Of a DNA stretch of 37,715 bases, positions 22,812 through 30,591 are shown in pieces. Position 1 is the first letter of the stretch, and every line of letters starts with the position of its first letter. Where the stretch lies: the NCBI GenBank assembly GCA_964490435.1, contig CAZBCF010000010.1, positions 1 to 37,715 of the forward strand, in the 5' to 3' direction. Source of the stretch: IMCC26077 sp964490435. Its GTDB lineage: Bacteria > Actinomycetota > Actinomycetes > Nanopelagicales > Nanopelagicaceae. The translations under genes were made by a program, and so were the position numbers. The notes under the pieces were generated by a model. That model did no database searches. It worked only from the letters and a program-made list of their open reading frames with translations, and was not told where the DNA came from.

Positions 22812-23834
22812 CTATAAACGAACTGCTCCGACGTAGCGCATCTGATTAATAGGAGCGATCTTCACGCGCGATCCAGGTCTTGGTGCGTGAATCATCTTGC
22901 CATTTCCGATGTAGATACCAACATGGCTAATCGGACGTTTGAAGAAGACGAGATCTCCCGGACGAAGCTGGGATCGTGGGATCTTCTTCCCATATCTAAA
23001 TTGGGCGCGCGAAGAATGTGGGAGCGAGACTCCAGCCGCGGCGAAAGCGCGCATCGTAAGGCCTGAACAATCCCAGGTCTGCATCCCGGCTGCACCAAAG
23101 ACATATCGATCGCCAATTTGTGAGAGGGCATACCGAATTGCAACACCAGCGCGACCAGAGGTGTTCTTGAAATTCTTTGCGGCAGCTCGTGATGAGGCGA
23201 CATCTGATGCTTCGGCGCGACGTTGTGCCGCCAGTAAGGCTTTGCGTTCAGAAGCCTTCAACGATTTGAGGAGTCGTTCGGCTTCAGCGAGTTTTGCGTT
23301 CGCCGCGCGCGCCTGTGCCTCTAACTTCTTCTGAGCGGCGCGAACAAGTTTTGCCTTGTCGCTAACGAGCAATGTTGTCTGTCGAAGTTTTTGGGTTGCT
23401 GATTCGTAACGTCGCAATTCCACCGACCTACGACGCGTCAGTGAATCCAAATCACCTGCTGATGCAAGATACGCCTGTGGATCGGATGAGAAGAGCAATT
23501 GGAAGGATTGACCCAGCCCAGAACTCTTGTACTGCTCCACAGCGATCGACCCGAGAGATTTGCGAATCTCTTCTAATTCACTTCGCTGCTTTGCCGCCTT
23601 CTCTTGGACCCCCGCCAAGGTCTGGTTGAGTTGAGCCAGGCGCACCTTCGCCTCTTGGGCCCCCTCGGCCGCTGAAGCTGCCTGGTTTTGCAAATCAATA
23701 ACCCGCGCTTGCACCTCAAGTAGGCGAGCGCTCGGCCGTGGCGCCGCTTCGACGGGGAGGGCAACGAGAGCGCTCATCCCCAGGCAAAGAGAGACGGTCA
23801 GCGCTAGGCGCGCCGCGACGGGAGGGGTCGTCAT
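22812..23834 (-). CDS. Secreted NlpC/P60 peptidoglycan endopeptidase with coiled coil
   Basis: A 340-residue exported cell wall hydrolase. A signal peptide with LALTVSLCLGMSALVALPVE ends near residue 30 (VEAAP). Residues about 35-215 form a coiled coil rich in Ala, Leu, Lys and Glu, as in RipC/CwlO-type enzymes controlled by FtsEX. The C-terminal NlpC/P60 domain has the catalytic Cys256 in WDCSGLTM, His304 in SHVGIYIG and a third polar residue probably His316 in IHAPRPGS. It would cleave stem-peptide bonds during growth or division. It is the first gene of a pair with pimB and has TAGCCT 6 nt before its ATG. Confidence 0.93.
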   Translation of the reverse strand: MTTPPVAARLALTVSLCLGMSALVALPVEAAPRPSARLLEVQARVIDLQNQAASAAEGAQEAKVRLAQLNQTLAGVQEKAAKQRSELEEIRKSLGSIAVEQYKSSGLGQSFQLLFSSDPQAYLASAGDLDSLTRRRSVELRRYESATQKLRQTTLLVSDKAKLVRAAQKKLEAQARAANAKLAEAERLLKSLKASERKALLAAQRRAEASDVASSRAAAKNFKNTSGRAGVAIRYALSQIGDRYVFGAAGMQTWDCSGLTMRAFAAAGVSLPHSSRAQFRYGKKIPRSQLRPGDLVFFKRPISHVGIYIGNGKMIHAPRPGSRVKIAPINQMRYVGAVRL

Positions 23835-23840
23835 GGTTCA

Positions 23841-23846
23841 AGGCTA
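23841..23846 (-). promoter_or_regulatory. Putative leaderless -10 box for the NlpC/P60 gene
   Basis: TAGCCT on minus ends 6 nt before the ATG at 23834, with no Shine-Dalgarno sequence. Confidence 0.5.
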
Positions 23847-23898
23847 ACCACGGCGCCATGAGTGGCTCAACTTGGAGGCCCCGCGCCCGCCCGAGACC

Positions 23899-23904
23899 TA
23901 CTCT
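23899..23904 (+). promoter_or_regulatory. Putative leaderless -10 box for the RibD-C-like gene
   Basis: TACTCT ends 7 nt before ATG 23912 and helps select that start over longer open frames. Confidence 0.5.
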
Positions 23905-23911
23905 TGCGCCC

Positions 23912-24382
23912 ATGAGTGAACTGTGGGTCTGCCTGGTTGCCGGTGCGAACCTGGCTACCTCGCTCCATGGCGCCAGCGTGGGGCTACGCACCCCTGAGGA
24001 TCGGCAGCGTTTTCTCACCCTTCGCAACTCCGACGAGATCGGGGCAATCGTCGTCGGTTCACGTACCGCAGCGCTGGAACCTTACGGAAAGACACCACAT
24101 CCGCTGTATATCTATTCAAGGGATTCCGGGCGCACGCCATCGCAATTCATCGATGAGATTGCAGCAACAGTCGATGGGGCAATTCTCTGTGAAGGCGGCG
24201 TGCACTTGGTGCACGAACTTCTGCGCGGTGATTCGGTAGACAGGCTCTATCTCTCACACGCTCCCATTGACGGCGACGACAATTACTTAGATATCGCACT
24301 TGTTCGAGCACGCTTATCGTTAATGGCACAAGAAGTCGAGGCAGGCACTACCTTCGAGCATTACGAGCGCGCCTCCCGCTAA
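23912..24382 (+). CDS. Compact RibD C-terminal-domain-like (pyrimidine reductase family) protein
   Basis: A 156-residue protein related to the reductase domain of RibD and dihydrofolate-reductase-like folds. It starts ELWVCLVAGANLATSLHGAS, then has the TPEDRQRFLTLRNSDEIGAI region, VVGSRTAALEPYG, LYIYSRDSG, a glycine-rich AILCEGGVHLVHELL and YLSHAPIDGD near the end. These match the NADPH-binding pattern of the family (GSRT, EGG). It is shorter than typical members (about 220-250), with the central region between the SRDS and EGG elements reduced. The ATG at 23912 is preceded by TACTCT at 7 nt; an earlier open start at 23738 lies opposite the NlpC gene. The reaction is unknown. Confidence 0.78.
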   Translation: MSELWVCLVAGANLATSLHGASVGLRTPEDRQRFLTLRNSDEIGAIVVGSRTAALEPYGKTPHPLYIYSRDSGRTPSQFIDEIAATVDGAILCEGGVHLVHELLRGDSVDRLYLSHAPIDGDDNYLDIALVRARLSLMAQEVEAGTTFEHYERASR

Positions 24383-24398
24383 GTGGTGCACCGCTCTT

Positions 24399-24404
24399 TA
24401 CCCT
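24399..24404 (+). promoter_or_regulatory. Putative leaderless -10 box for the DUF3000/RNase D operon
   Basis: TACCCT ends 7 nt before ATG 24412; the intervening TATATAC has no Shine-Dalgarno character. Confidence 0.5.
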
Positions 24405-24411
24405 TATATAC

Positions 24412-25005
24412 ATGAGCAATACAAGCGCTGCGGGTGGAACATCTCGCTTTTCGGGTGATGTCATCGAACTGCTAGCAGCGCTGCGCGCCTTCACTCCGCG
24501 CCCTGAGATCGAGTGCGAAGAGATTCCTGCACCTGCAAAACTTGCAACATACGGATATGCACTCACCGCTGAGTGCTTCGATGGAGAACTTGAAGTTGCC
24601 AATGGTCGTTTCGTCTTACTTCACGAGCCAGGCGGGCAAGAGACTTGGGGCGGTGATCTACGAGTGGTCACTTTCATCAAAGCCGATATCGAGCAAGAGA
24701 TGGGCTCAGACCCGCTCTTGCCACAAGTGGGCTGGTCGTGGTTTGAAGAATCCCTCTCTGGACTTTCGACTACTGGCCTCAGTGGAACGGTCACCCTCGC
24801 ACTCAGTTCGTCGTTTGGTGAATTATCCGAGCGCCCCATGCAGAGTGAGTTAGAGATTCGCGCCTCTTGGACACCTCTGGCAGAGAGCATCCCTGACGTG
24901 GTCGATCACTTGGAACGCTGGACTGAACTTCTTGCCCATTGCGCCGGCTTGCCTCCGATTTCCACGGGCGAGGGCGTTGCTCGTATGGCCCGACGAACTA
25001 GATGA
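24412..25005 (+). CDS. DUF3000 family protein
   Basis: A 197-residue actinobacteria-specific protein of unknown function. Recognisable DUF3000 features are the RPEIECEEIPAPAKLATYGY segment near residues 30-50, GRFVLLHEPGGQETWGGDLR with LLHEPGG, a VVTFIKADIEQEMGSDPLLP stretch, and the WSWFEESL segment. No signal peptide or membrane helix is seen. Its stop overlaps the start of the RNase D gene (ATGA at 25002-25005), a neighbour pairing seen across actinobacteria, so a link to RNA processing is plausible but not shown. The C-terminal end is basic (ARMARRTR). Confidence 0.88.
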   Translation: MSNTSAAGGTSRFSGDVIELLAALRAFTPRPEIECEEIPAPAKLATYGYALTAECFDGELEVANGRFVLLHEPGGQETWGGDLRVVTFIKADIEQEMGSDPLLPQVGWSWFEESLSGLSTTGLSGTVTLALSSSFGELSERPMQSELEIRASWTPLAESIPDVVDHLERWTELLAHCAGLPPISTGEGVARMARRTR

Positions 25006-26327
25006 AAAGTGGGTTGGGCGAGATGGATGAGATGGATGAGATGGGTGAGATCGAGGTTCCTCTTCTTGCCGCACCGCGCTCACCAATAACGCACGTCATC
25101 ACAACACCGGAGCAACTGGCAGATGCTATTGCTGCGCTCGATGCTGGATCGGGAGATATCGCACTCGATGCTGAACGAGCCTCAGGATATAAATACTCAC
25201 AACGCGCCTATCTCATTCAAATATTTCGACGCGGAGGTGGGCTCCATCTCATCGATCCCATTGCTTTTGCAGGTGAGTTAACCTCCACACCTGATTCTGC
25301 AGTAACGGCAGCCGCGCTGGCACCTCTTAATAAGGTGATTCAGTCTGCCGAAGTGGTGATTCACGCTAGTTCGCAAGATCTCGCCTGTCTTCGTGAAATC
25401 GGACTTGAACCATTAAAACTCTTTGATACCGAACTCGCCGGGCGAATCGCAGGTTTTCCTCGAGTCGGTCTTGGTGCTTTGACCGAAGCGCTACTCAATG
25501 TCCGATTAGCAAAAGAACATTCGGCAGTGGACTGGTCGCAACGCCCCTTGCATCATGACTGGTTGATCTATGCAGCACTTGATGTTGATGTGCTCCTTGA
25601 TTTAAAGGATGAAATTGTCCGCGTGCTTATCGAGAAAGAGAAACTTGAATGGGCGATACAAGAGTCGCACGCTGCACTCTCTGCACCTGCTCCGCCGGCG
25701 CGCAAAGAGCCTTGGCGTCGGACTTCAGGGATCCATCAAGTTAAGCGCCCCGATCAACTGGCAATAGTTCGGGAGCTATGGCGCGCGCGCGATGAATTAG
25801 CGCGGGAGCGAGACATTGCTGCCGGACGTTTGCTCAACGATCGCGCACTTATCGCTGCTGCGCTTAAGCCCCCATCAACGCTGACACAACTCCGTTCAGT
25901 ACCTGCGCTACGTAAAGAGGCGACGCGCTGGTGGTCAGCGCTAGAGGTGGCGCGGGCAAATCCCACGGTTCCAAAACCTGCAGCAAGTGATGGCCCGCCC
26001 GCGCATGTTCGAATCTGGCGCGAGCGTGCACCGATTGCTTACGCGCGCCTGACTCATGCACGTCATGCACTCAGTGAGTGTGCTCGCGCCCTCGAACTGC
26101 CGGCAGAGAGCTTGCTTGCACCCGATATCGTTCGTCGCTTTTGTTGGCAGGATCCCCCGATGGGCGGACGGAGCGAGGCTCAGGTGGTGAGCCTTTTAGA
26201 GAACTTGGGTGCGCGACCCTGGCAGATTGAACGGAGCGCCCCGCTCTTACATGCGATTGAAGGCGAACGCACCCCACTCGAGAGCAGCAGACCTGATGAG
26301 AGCGAGCCGGAACCAGCCACAATGTAA
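25002..26327 (+). CDS. rnd: Ribonuclease D (DEDD 3'-5' exonuclease with HRDC domain)
   Basis: A 441-residue cytoplasmic exoribonuclease, probably trimming stable RNA 3' ends. The exonuclease domain has Exo I IALDAERASGYKYSQRAYLI with Asp56 and Glu58, Exo II around VVIHASSQDLACLREIGLEP, and Exo III as HHDWLIYAALDVDVLLDL with the Tyr and Asp. An HRDC-like helical domain follows (about 240-315, LAIVRELWRARDELARERDI). The N-terminus carries the acidic repeat EMDEMDEMGE encoded by four near-identical 9-bp units, so the true start could be one of several ATGs there. ATG 25002 overlaps the DUF3000 stop and is preferred. Confidence 0.93.
   Translation: MKSGLGEMDEMDEMGEIEVPLLAAPRSPITHVITTPEQLADAIAALDAGSGDIALDAERASGYKYSQRAYLIQIFRRGGGLHLIDPIAFAGELTSTPDSAVTAAALAPLNKVIQSAEVVIHASSQDLACLREIGLEPLKLFDTELAGRIAGFPRVGLGALTEALLNVRLAKEHSAVDWSQRPLHHDWLIYAALDVDVLLDLKDEIVRVLIEKEKLEWAIQESHAALSAPAPPARKEPWRRTSGIHQVKRPDQLAIVRELWRARDELARERDIAAGRLLNDRALIAAALKPPSTLTQLRSVPALRKEATRWWSALEVARANPTVPKPAASDGPPAHVRIWRERAPIAYARLTHARHALSECARALELPAESLLAPDIVRRFCWQDPPMGGRSEAQVVSLLENLGARPWQIERSAPLLHAIEGERTPLESSRPDESEPEPATM
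25020..25055 (+). repeat. Four 9-bp tandem units within the start of the RNase D gene
   Basis: GAGATGGAT (25020-25028), the same again (25029-25037), GAGATGGGT (25038-25046) and GAGATCGAG (25047-25055). The repeat encodes Glu-Met-Asp units and could vary in number by replication slippage without breaking the frame. Confidence 0.85.
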
Positions 26328-26344
26328 GTGAGCGAACTCTCATG

Positions 26345-26372
26345 ATTTACGCAACAGATTAGTTGCGTAAAT
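26345..26372 (+). promoter_or_regulatory. Perfect 11-bp inverted repeat over the FTR1 promoter
   Basis: ATTTACGCAAC (26345-26355), spacer AGATTA, then GTTGCGTAAAT (26362-26372). The right arm contains TTGCGT, a fair -35 placed 16 bp before TAGGCT. A protein bound here would block the promoter. The sequence is unlike actinobacterial DtxR/IdeR iron boxes, so the regulator is unknown. An RNA hairpin role is unlikely if the transcript begins at the ATG. Confidence 0.6.
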
Positions 26373-26391
26373 ACCTGCCCTCCCCTAGGCT
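26364..26391 (+). promoter_or_regulatory. Putative leaderless promoter of the FTR1 gene
   Basis: -35 TTGCGT (26364-26369), 16-bp spacer, -10 TAGGCT (26386-26391), then 6 nt to the ATG at 26398. The -35 lies inside the inverted repeat described at 26345. Confidence 0.6.
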
Positions 26392-26397
26392 CACCTC

Positions 26398-27237
26398 ATG
26401 CTCAGCAACTTCCTGGTGGGAATTCGCGAGGGGCTCGAGGCTGCCCTCATCGTAGGAATCTTGATCGCCTACATCGTCAAAATCGGCAATCGTAAGCATC
26501 TGGCTGCCGTGTGGATTGGTGTGGCTGCCGCGCTCGTTCTCAGTTTCGCAACCGGCGGTTTCCTCGCATTCACCTCTACTGAACTCTCTGAGCGTGGCGA
26601 ACAACTCTTTGCCGGCACTACCTCCCTCGTTGCCGTGGGGTTAGTGACCTGGATGGTCTTCTGGATGAAAAGCGCTGCTCGCGGACTCCGCGAAGAGTTA
26701 CATGGGAAAGTTTCGACAGCATTAACCACTGGCCCGCTTACCCTCGCACTCGCTGCCTTCTTCGCTGTCGTCCGCGAAGGGCTCGAGACTGCGGTCTTCG
26801 CTTATGCAAACTTTCGCACCGCAACCTCCAACAGCGCTCCAGCGCTCGGTTTGACCATTGGTCTTCTCTCAGCAGTTGCGCTCGGTTGGTTGCTCTATCG
26901 ACGAGCAATCACAATCAATCTCAGTAAGTTCTTCACGATCACTGGTGTTGCTCTCGTCGTCATCGCCGCTGGAGTACTCGCCTACGGCGTTCACGAGTTC
27001 CAAGAATTGGGATGGTTTCCTGGCGAAGGAGCGTATGCCTGGAACATCACCTCGTGGATGGCTCCAGACTCCATCGCCGCAACCTTCCTCCAAGGGACCC
27101 TCGGTTTTCGTACCAAGTTCAGCTGGCTAGAACTGCTCGCATGGGGCGCCTTCCTCGCGGTCGTGCTTCCGATTTACCTACGAAAGAGCGGCAAGAGCGC
27201 ACCAGCAGTCAAAAGTCCGGCGCCAGTCGCGAAGTAA
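26398..27237 (+). CDS. FTR1 family iron permease (EfeU-like)
   Basis: A 279-residue membrane protein with seven predicted helices. Two REGLE iron-ligand motifs, REGLEAALIV (from residue 10) and REGLETAVFAY (from 126), lie in the first and fourth helices as in FTR1/EfeU. The C-terminal tail is short, basic and Ala/Pro/Lys-rich. Family members move ferric iron after oxidation, or work with EfeO and EfeB; neither partner is within the window. The gene has its own compact promoter under a perfect inverted repeat, so it is probably regulated separately from the flanking RNase D and thiolase genes. Iron is the probable substrate; lead or other cations are known alternatives for some relatives. Confidence 0.92.
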   Translation: MLSNFLVGIREGLEAALIVGILIAYIVKIGNRKHLAAVWIGVAAALVLSFATGGFLAFTSTELSERGEQLFAGTTSLVAVGLVTWMVFWMKSAARGLREELHGKVSTALTTGPLTLALAAFFAVVREGLETAVFAYANFRTATSNSAPALGLTIGLLSAVALGWLLYRRAITINLSKFFTITGVALVVIAAGVLAYGVHEFQELGWFPGEGAYAWNITSWMAPDSIAATFLQGTLGFRTKFSWLELLAWGAFLAVVLPIYLRKSGKSAPAVKSPAPVAK

Positions 27238-27298
27238 GTTACCCTCCAGTAACCTAACACCTGCGCTCCTTTACTGTGCGCAAGGATTGAGGTCACTT

Positions 27299-28495
27299 GT
27301 GAAAAGCGAATCGGTTGTTCTCATCGATGCTGTACGTACACCTTTTGGTAAGGCAGGAAGCCTCTACGCTGGCACCCGCGCCGATGACATCATGGTCAGA
27401 TGTATTCGTGGATTACTTGAACGTAATCCTTCAGTAGCGCCAGAAGATATCGATGACGTTGCCATCGCGGCAGCTGCGCAAAATGGTGATCAAGGAATGA
27501 ACATCGGTCGAAGCGCATCGCTCCTTGCTGGAATACCGCAATCAGTCCCAGGTTATTCGATTGATCGATGGTGCGCAGGTGCGCTCACCTCCGTCACCAC
27601 CCTTGCTGGCAGTATCGCTATGGGCGCCTACAACATCGCGCTCGCAGGTGGAGTTGAACATATGGGCAATCATCCGATGGGTGATCTGATGGATCCCAAT
27701 CCACGTTACTTAGCAGAGAAGATGGTTGACCAAGATGCGCTCTCGATGGGCGCCACTGCAGAGCGCCTTCACGACAAATTTCCACATCTCACCAAAGAGC
27801 GCGCTGATCGCTACGCCTACAACTCGCAGATGAAGACTGCTGCCGCATACAAAGGCGGCAAGATCCAACGTGATCTCATCCCAGTTGCAGTCCGTTCGCC
27901 AGAACTTGGCTGGGGTGTGGCGACGGTGGATGAGCCACCCCGTCCGACGACAACGATGGAAGGTCTAGCCGCGCTCAAAACTCCATTTCGTCCGGCAGGT
28001 CGGGTCACTCCTGGAAATGCAGCAGGTTTAAATGATGGCGCCACTGCAGCGCTTCTGACGAGCGCTAGCGAGGCGGCAAAACGTGGGTTAGCCCCGAAAG
28101 CACAATTGGTGACCTTCGCATTCGCTGGCGTCGCCCCTGAAATCATGGGGTATGGGCCGGTGCCATCAACAATCAAGGCGCTAGAAAAAGCTGGTTTAAC
28201 GATTGATCAAATCGGTCTCTTCGAGGTCAATGAAGCGTTCTCCATTCAAGTGCTCTCCTTCCTCGATCACTTCGGCATCGCAGACGATGATCCGCGCGTA
28301 AATATCTACGGTGGCGCTATTGCAGTCGGCCACCCGCTCGCCTCTTCGGGTATTCGCTTAATTCTCAATCTTGCACGCGGATTCGAAGAGCGCCCAGATG
28401 TTCGCTATGGCATCACAACGATGTGTATTGGATTAGGTATGGGTGGCACCATCATTTGGGAGAACCCGCACTTCACTGGAAAAGGTGGGAAATAA
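27299..28495 (+). CDS. fadA: Acetyl-CoA acyltransferase (3-ketoacyl-CoA thiolase, FadA)
   Basis: Thiolase of 398 residues that cleaves 3-ketoacyl-CoA in fatty acid beta-oxidation. The nucleophile is Cys92 in DRWCAGALTSV, the His is in NEAFSIQ/IAVGHPLASSG, and the second Cys (about 376) is in TMCIGLGMGG. The start chosen is GTG 27299, which has GAGG 6 nt upstream; an in-frame TTG 12 nt earlier is possible. It is followed after 2 nt by fadB, giving an operon for the last steps of beta-oxidation. The same FadA-FadB pair beside dxs and aconitase is seen in other actinobacteria. Confidence 0.95.
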   Translation: MKSESVVLIDAVRTPFGKAGSLYAGTRADDIMVRCIRGLLERNPSVAPEDIDDVAIAAAAQNGDQGMNIGRSASLLAGIPQSVPGYSIDRWCAGALTSVTTLAGSIAMGAYNIALAGGVEHMGNHPMGDLMDPNPRYLAEKMVDQDALSMGATAERLHDKFPHLTKERADRYAYNSQMKTAAAYKGGKIQRDLIPVAVRSPELGWGVATVDEPPRPTTTMEGLAALKTPFRPAGRVTPGNAAGLNDGATAALLTSASEAAKRGLAPKAQLVTFAFAGVAPEIMGYGPVPSTIKALEKAGLTIDQIGLFEVNEAFSIQVLSFLDHFGIADDDPRVNIYGGAIAVGHPLASSGIRLILNLARGFEERPDVRYGITTMCIGLGMGGTIIWENPHFTGKGGK

Positions 28496-28497
28496 CT

Positions 28498-30591
28498 ATG
28501 AGCGCTGCTGCGCCCGAAGAAGTCGTCACTAAGGCTTTCGTTCGTGAGGTAGATCTGAGTCCGTTCGGTTTCACGGGAAAGTTAGCTCTGATCACTCTTG
28601 ATAATGGTCTTGATTACAACCGACCGAACACCATTGGTCCTGAAGGTTTGCGCGAACTGAACGCAGCGATTGACACTGCGCTGGCATCTGGCGCTGATGC
28701 GATTGGAGTCACTGGCAAACCATTTATCTTCGCCGCAGGCGCAGATCTCAGTGGCGTTGCCGGTGTTACCGACGGCGCACAAGCGAAGGCATTCGGGAAA
28801 TTAGGACACGATGTCTTCCGAAGATTAGGCGAATGTGGCAAACCTACTTTCGCATTTATCAATGGTCTTGCGCTGGGCGGTGGGCTGGAAATCGGCTTGC
28901 ATTGCAACTATCGCACGCTCTCAAGCACTGCGTTCGTCGCCTTGCCGGAAGTTTTCCTCGGCTTAGTTCCCGGTTGGGGTGGCGCCACCTTGTTGCCTCA
29001 GTTGATTGGTCCCGAGCGTGCGGCGAAAGTGATCATGGTCAATGCGCTCAACAACAACACGATGCTCAAAGCGAACGAAGCGCTCGAATTAGGGATCGTC
29101 GATGCCGTCTATCTACCGGCAGACTTTCTCGAGAAATCACTCACTTTCGTTGGAGAGGTGCTTGCTGGGAAGCGGAAAATCGAGCGCGCCGACCATCTCA
29201 AAGATGATGGCGCATGGCGTGCGGCTTCTGAAATCGGCGCTGCGGCCAAGAAGAAGAAATATGGTGACGCTCCTGTCGATGCGCCTCGGCTGGCGCTCAA
29301 ACTTATGGCGGAATCTCGAACCGCTACCCGTGACTCTGGATTTGCTGCAGAAGATGATGCGCTCAATGAGCTTGTCATGGCCGATCCATTTCGCGCATCA
29401 ATCTATGCATTCAATCTCATTCAAAAGAGTAAGAAAAAGGTTGAAGGCGCTCCAAAACCAGCGTTAGCGCGCAAGGTAACTCGGGTCGGAGTCGTTGGCG
29501 CTGGCCTCATGGCCTCTCAACTCGCACTCCTGATTCTGCGTAACTTGAAGGTGCCAGTGCACATCACCGATTTAGATCAAGCGCGAGTTGATAAAGGTCT
29601 CGCCTGGATTCATAACGAACTCGACACTCTGGTTTCAAAGAAGCGAATGCGCGCCGAGGAGGCGGGCTGGCTCAAGCAGATCCTGACCGGTAGTACGAAC
29701 AACAAAGATTTCGCCCCCTGTGATTTCATCATCGAAGCGGTCTTCGAAGAGATGGAGATAAAACGCAAGCTCTTCACCGAACTTGAAAGCATCATCTCTC
29801 CCGAATGCATATTGGCTACCAACACCTCGTCACTCTCGGTTTCGAAGATGTCTGATCACCTGAAGAATCCAGAGCGCGTGATTGGTTTCCACTTCTTCAA
29901 TCCGGTGGCAGTGATGCCGCTCCTAGAGATTGCACGCACTCCGCACACCGATGATGCAACTACGGCCACAGCAGTAGTTATCGGTAAGGATCTGAAGAAG
30001 ACGATGGTCATCGTGAAAGATGCGCCAGCATTTGTCGTCAACCGTCTCTTGATGCGGTTCATGGGTGAGATCACTGACGCTCTCGACGATGGCACCTCCC
30101 CCGACGTCGCAGATAGCGCAATGACGCCACTTGGTTTGCCGATGAGTTCCTTTGAACTCTTGGGGCTAGTTGGCCCAGGTGTTGCCCTCCATGTCGCCCA
30201 AACTCTCAACGCCACCCTCGGCGAGCGTTACAAAGTAAGTCCGACCATTGCTCGGTTGGTGCAGAACGGAGTCCGCACCTTCTATAACAAAGACGAGAGT
30301 GGGAATCTTGTTATCAATCCTGATGCCGCCGCTTGTATTGAAAAAGGAAATCAGCCATCGACAGCCGAACAGGTGCGCACTCGGGCGCTGACGGCGCTGG
30401 CACAAGAGGCGCGCATGATGCTCGATGAGGGTGTAGTAGCTACCCCGGCGGAGATTGATCTGTGCATGATGCTCGGAACTGGCTGGCCGCTACACCTCGG
30501 CGGAATCTTGCCTTACCTCGATCGAATCGGAATCAGCGAAGCGGCGACTGGTCAGCGTTTTCATCCGAAGGGCGTTGCATCCCTGCCATAA
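28498..30591 (+). CDS. fadB: FadB-type multifunctional protein (enoyl-CoA hydratase + 3-hydroxyacyl-CoA dehydrogenase)
   Basis: A 697-residue bifunctional beta-oxidation enzyme. The N-terminal crotonase domain (about 1-290) contains FIFAAGADLSGVAG (oxyanion hole), NGLALGGGLEIGLHCNYRTL and LPEVFLGLVPGWGGATLLPQ with the catalytic Glu in LPEVFLG. The dehydrogenase half begins at about 328 with the NAD motif VGVVGAGLMASQ, followed by GFHFFNPVAVMPLLEIART and two helical C-terminal domains. The ATG at 28498 has AAAGGTGGG 9-12 nt upstream; the longer frame runs into fadA. It hydrates enoyl-CoA and oxidises the hydroxyacyl-CoA to the substrate of the thiolase. Its 3' end overlaps the convergent dxs gene by 59 bp. 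Confidence 0.95.
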   Translation: MSAAAPEEVVTKAFVREVDLSPFGFTGKLALITLDNGLDYNRPNTIGPEGLRELNAAIDTALASGADAIGVTGKPFIFAAGADLSGVAGVTDGAQAKAFGKLGHDVFRRLGECGKPTFAFINGLALGGGLEIGLHCNYRTLSSTAFVALPEVFLGLVPGWGGATLLPQLIGPERAAKVIMVNALNNNTMLKANEALELGIVDAVYLPADFLEKSLTFVGEVLAGKRKIERADHLKDDGAWRAASEIGAAAKKKKYGDAPVDAPRLALKLMAESRTATRDSGFAAEDDALNELVMADPFRASIYAFNLIQKSKKKVEGAPKPALARKVTRVGVVGAGLMASQLALLILRNLKVPVHITDLDQARVDKGLAWIHNELDTLVSKKRMRAEEAGWLKQILTGSTNNKDFAPCDFIIEAVFEEMEIKRKLFTELESIISPECILATNTSSLSVSKMSDHLKNPERVIGFHFFNPVAVMPLLEIARTPHTDDATTATAVVIGKDLKKTMVIVKDAPAFVVNRLLMRFMGEITDALDDGTSPDVADSAMTPLGLPMSSFELLGLVGPGVALHVAQTLNATLGERYKVSPTIARLVQNGVRTFYNKDESGNLVINPDAAACIEKGNQPSTAEQVRTRALTALAQEARMMLDEGVVATPAEIDLCMMLGTGWPLHLGGILPYLDRIGISEAATGQRFHPKGVASLP

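Noticed and set aside
23738..23911. Longer start for the RibD-C-like protein
   Set aside because: The extension runs opposite the NlpC/P60 gene start, is Arg/Pro-rich and unlike the family.
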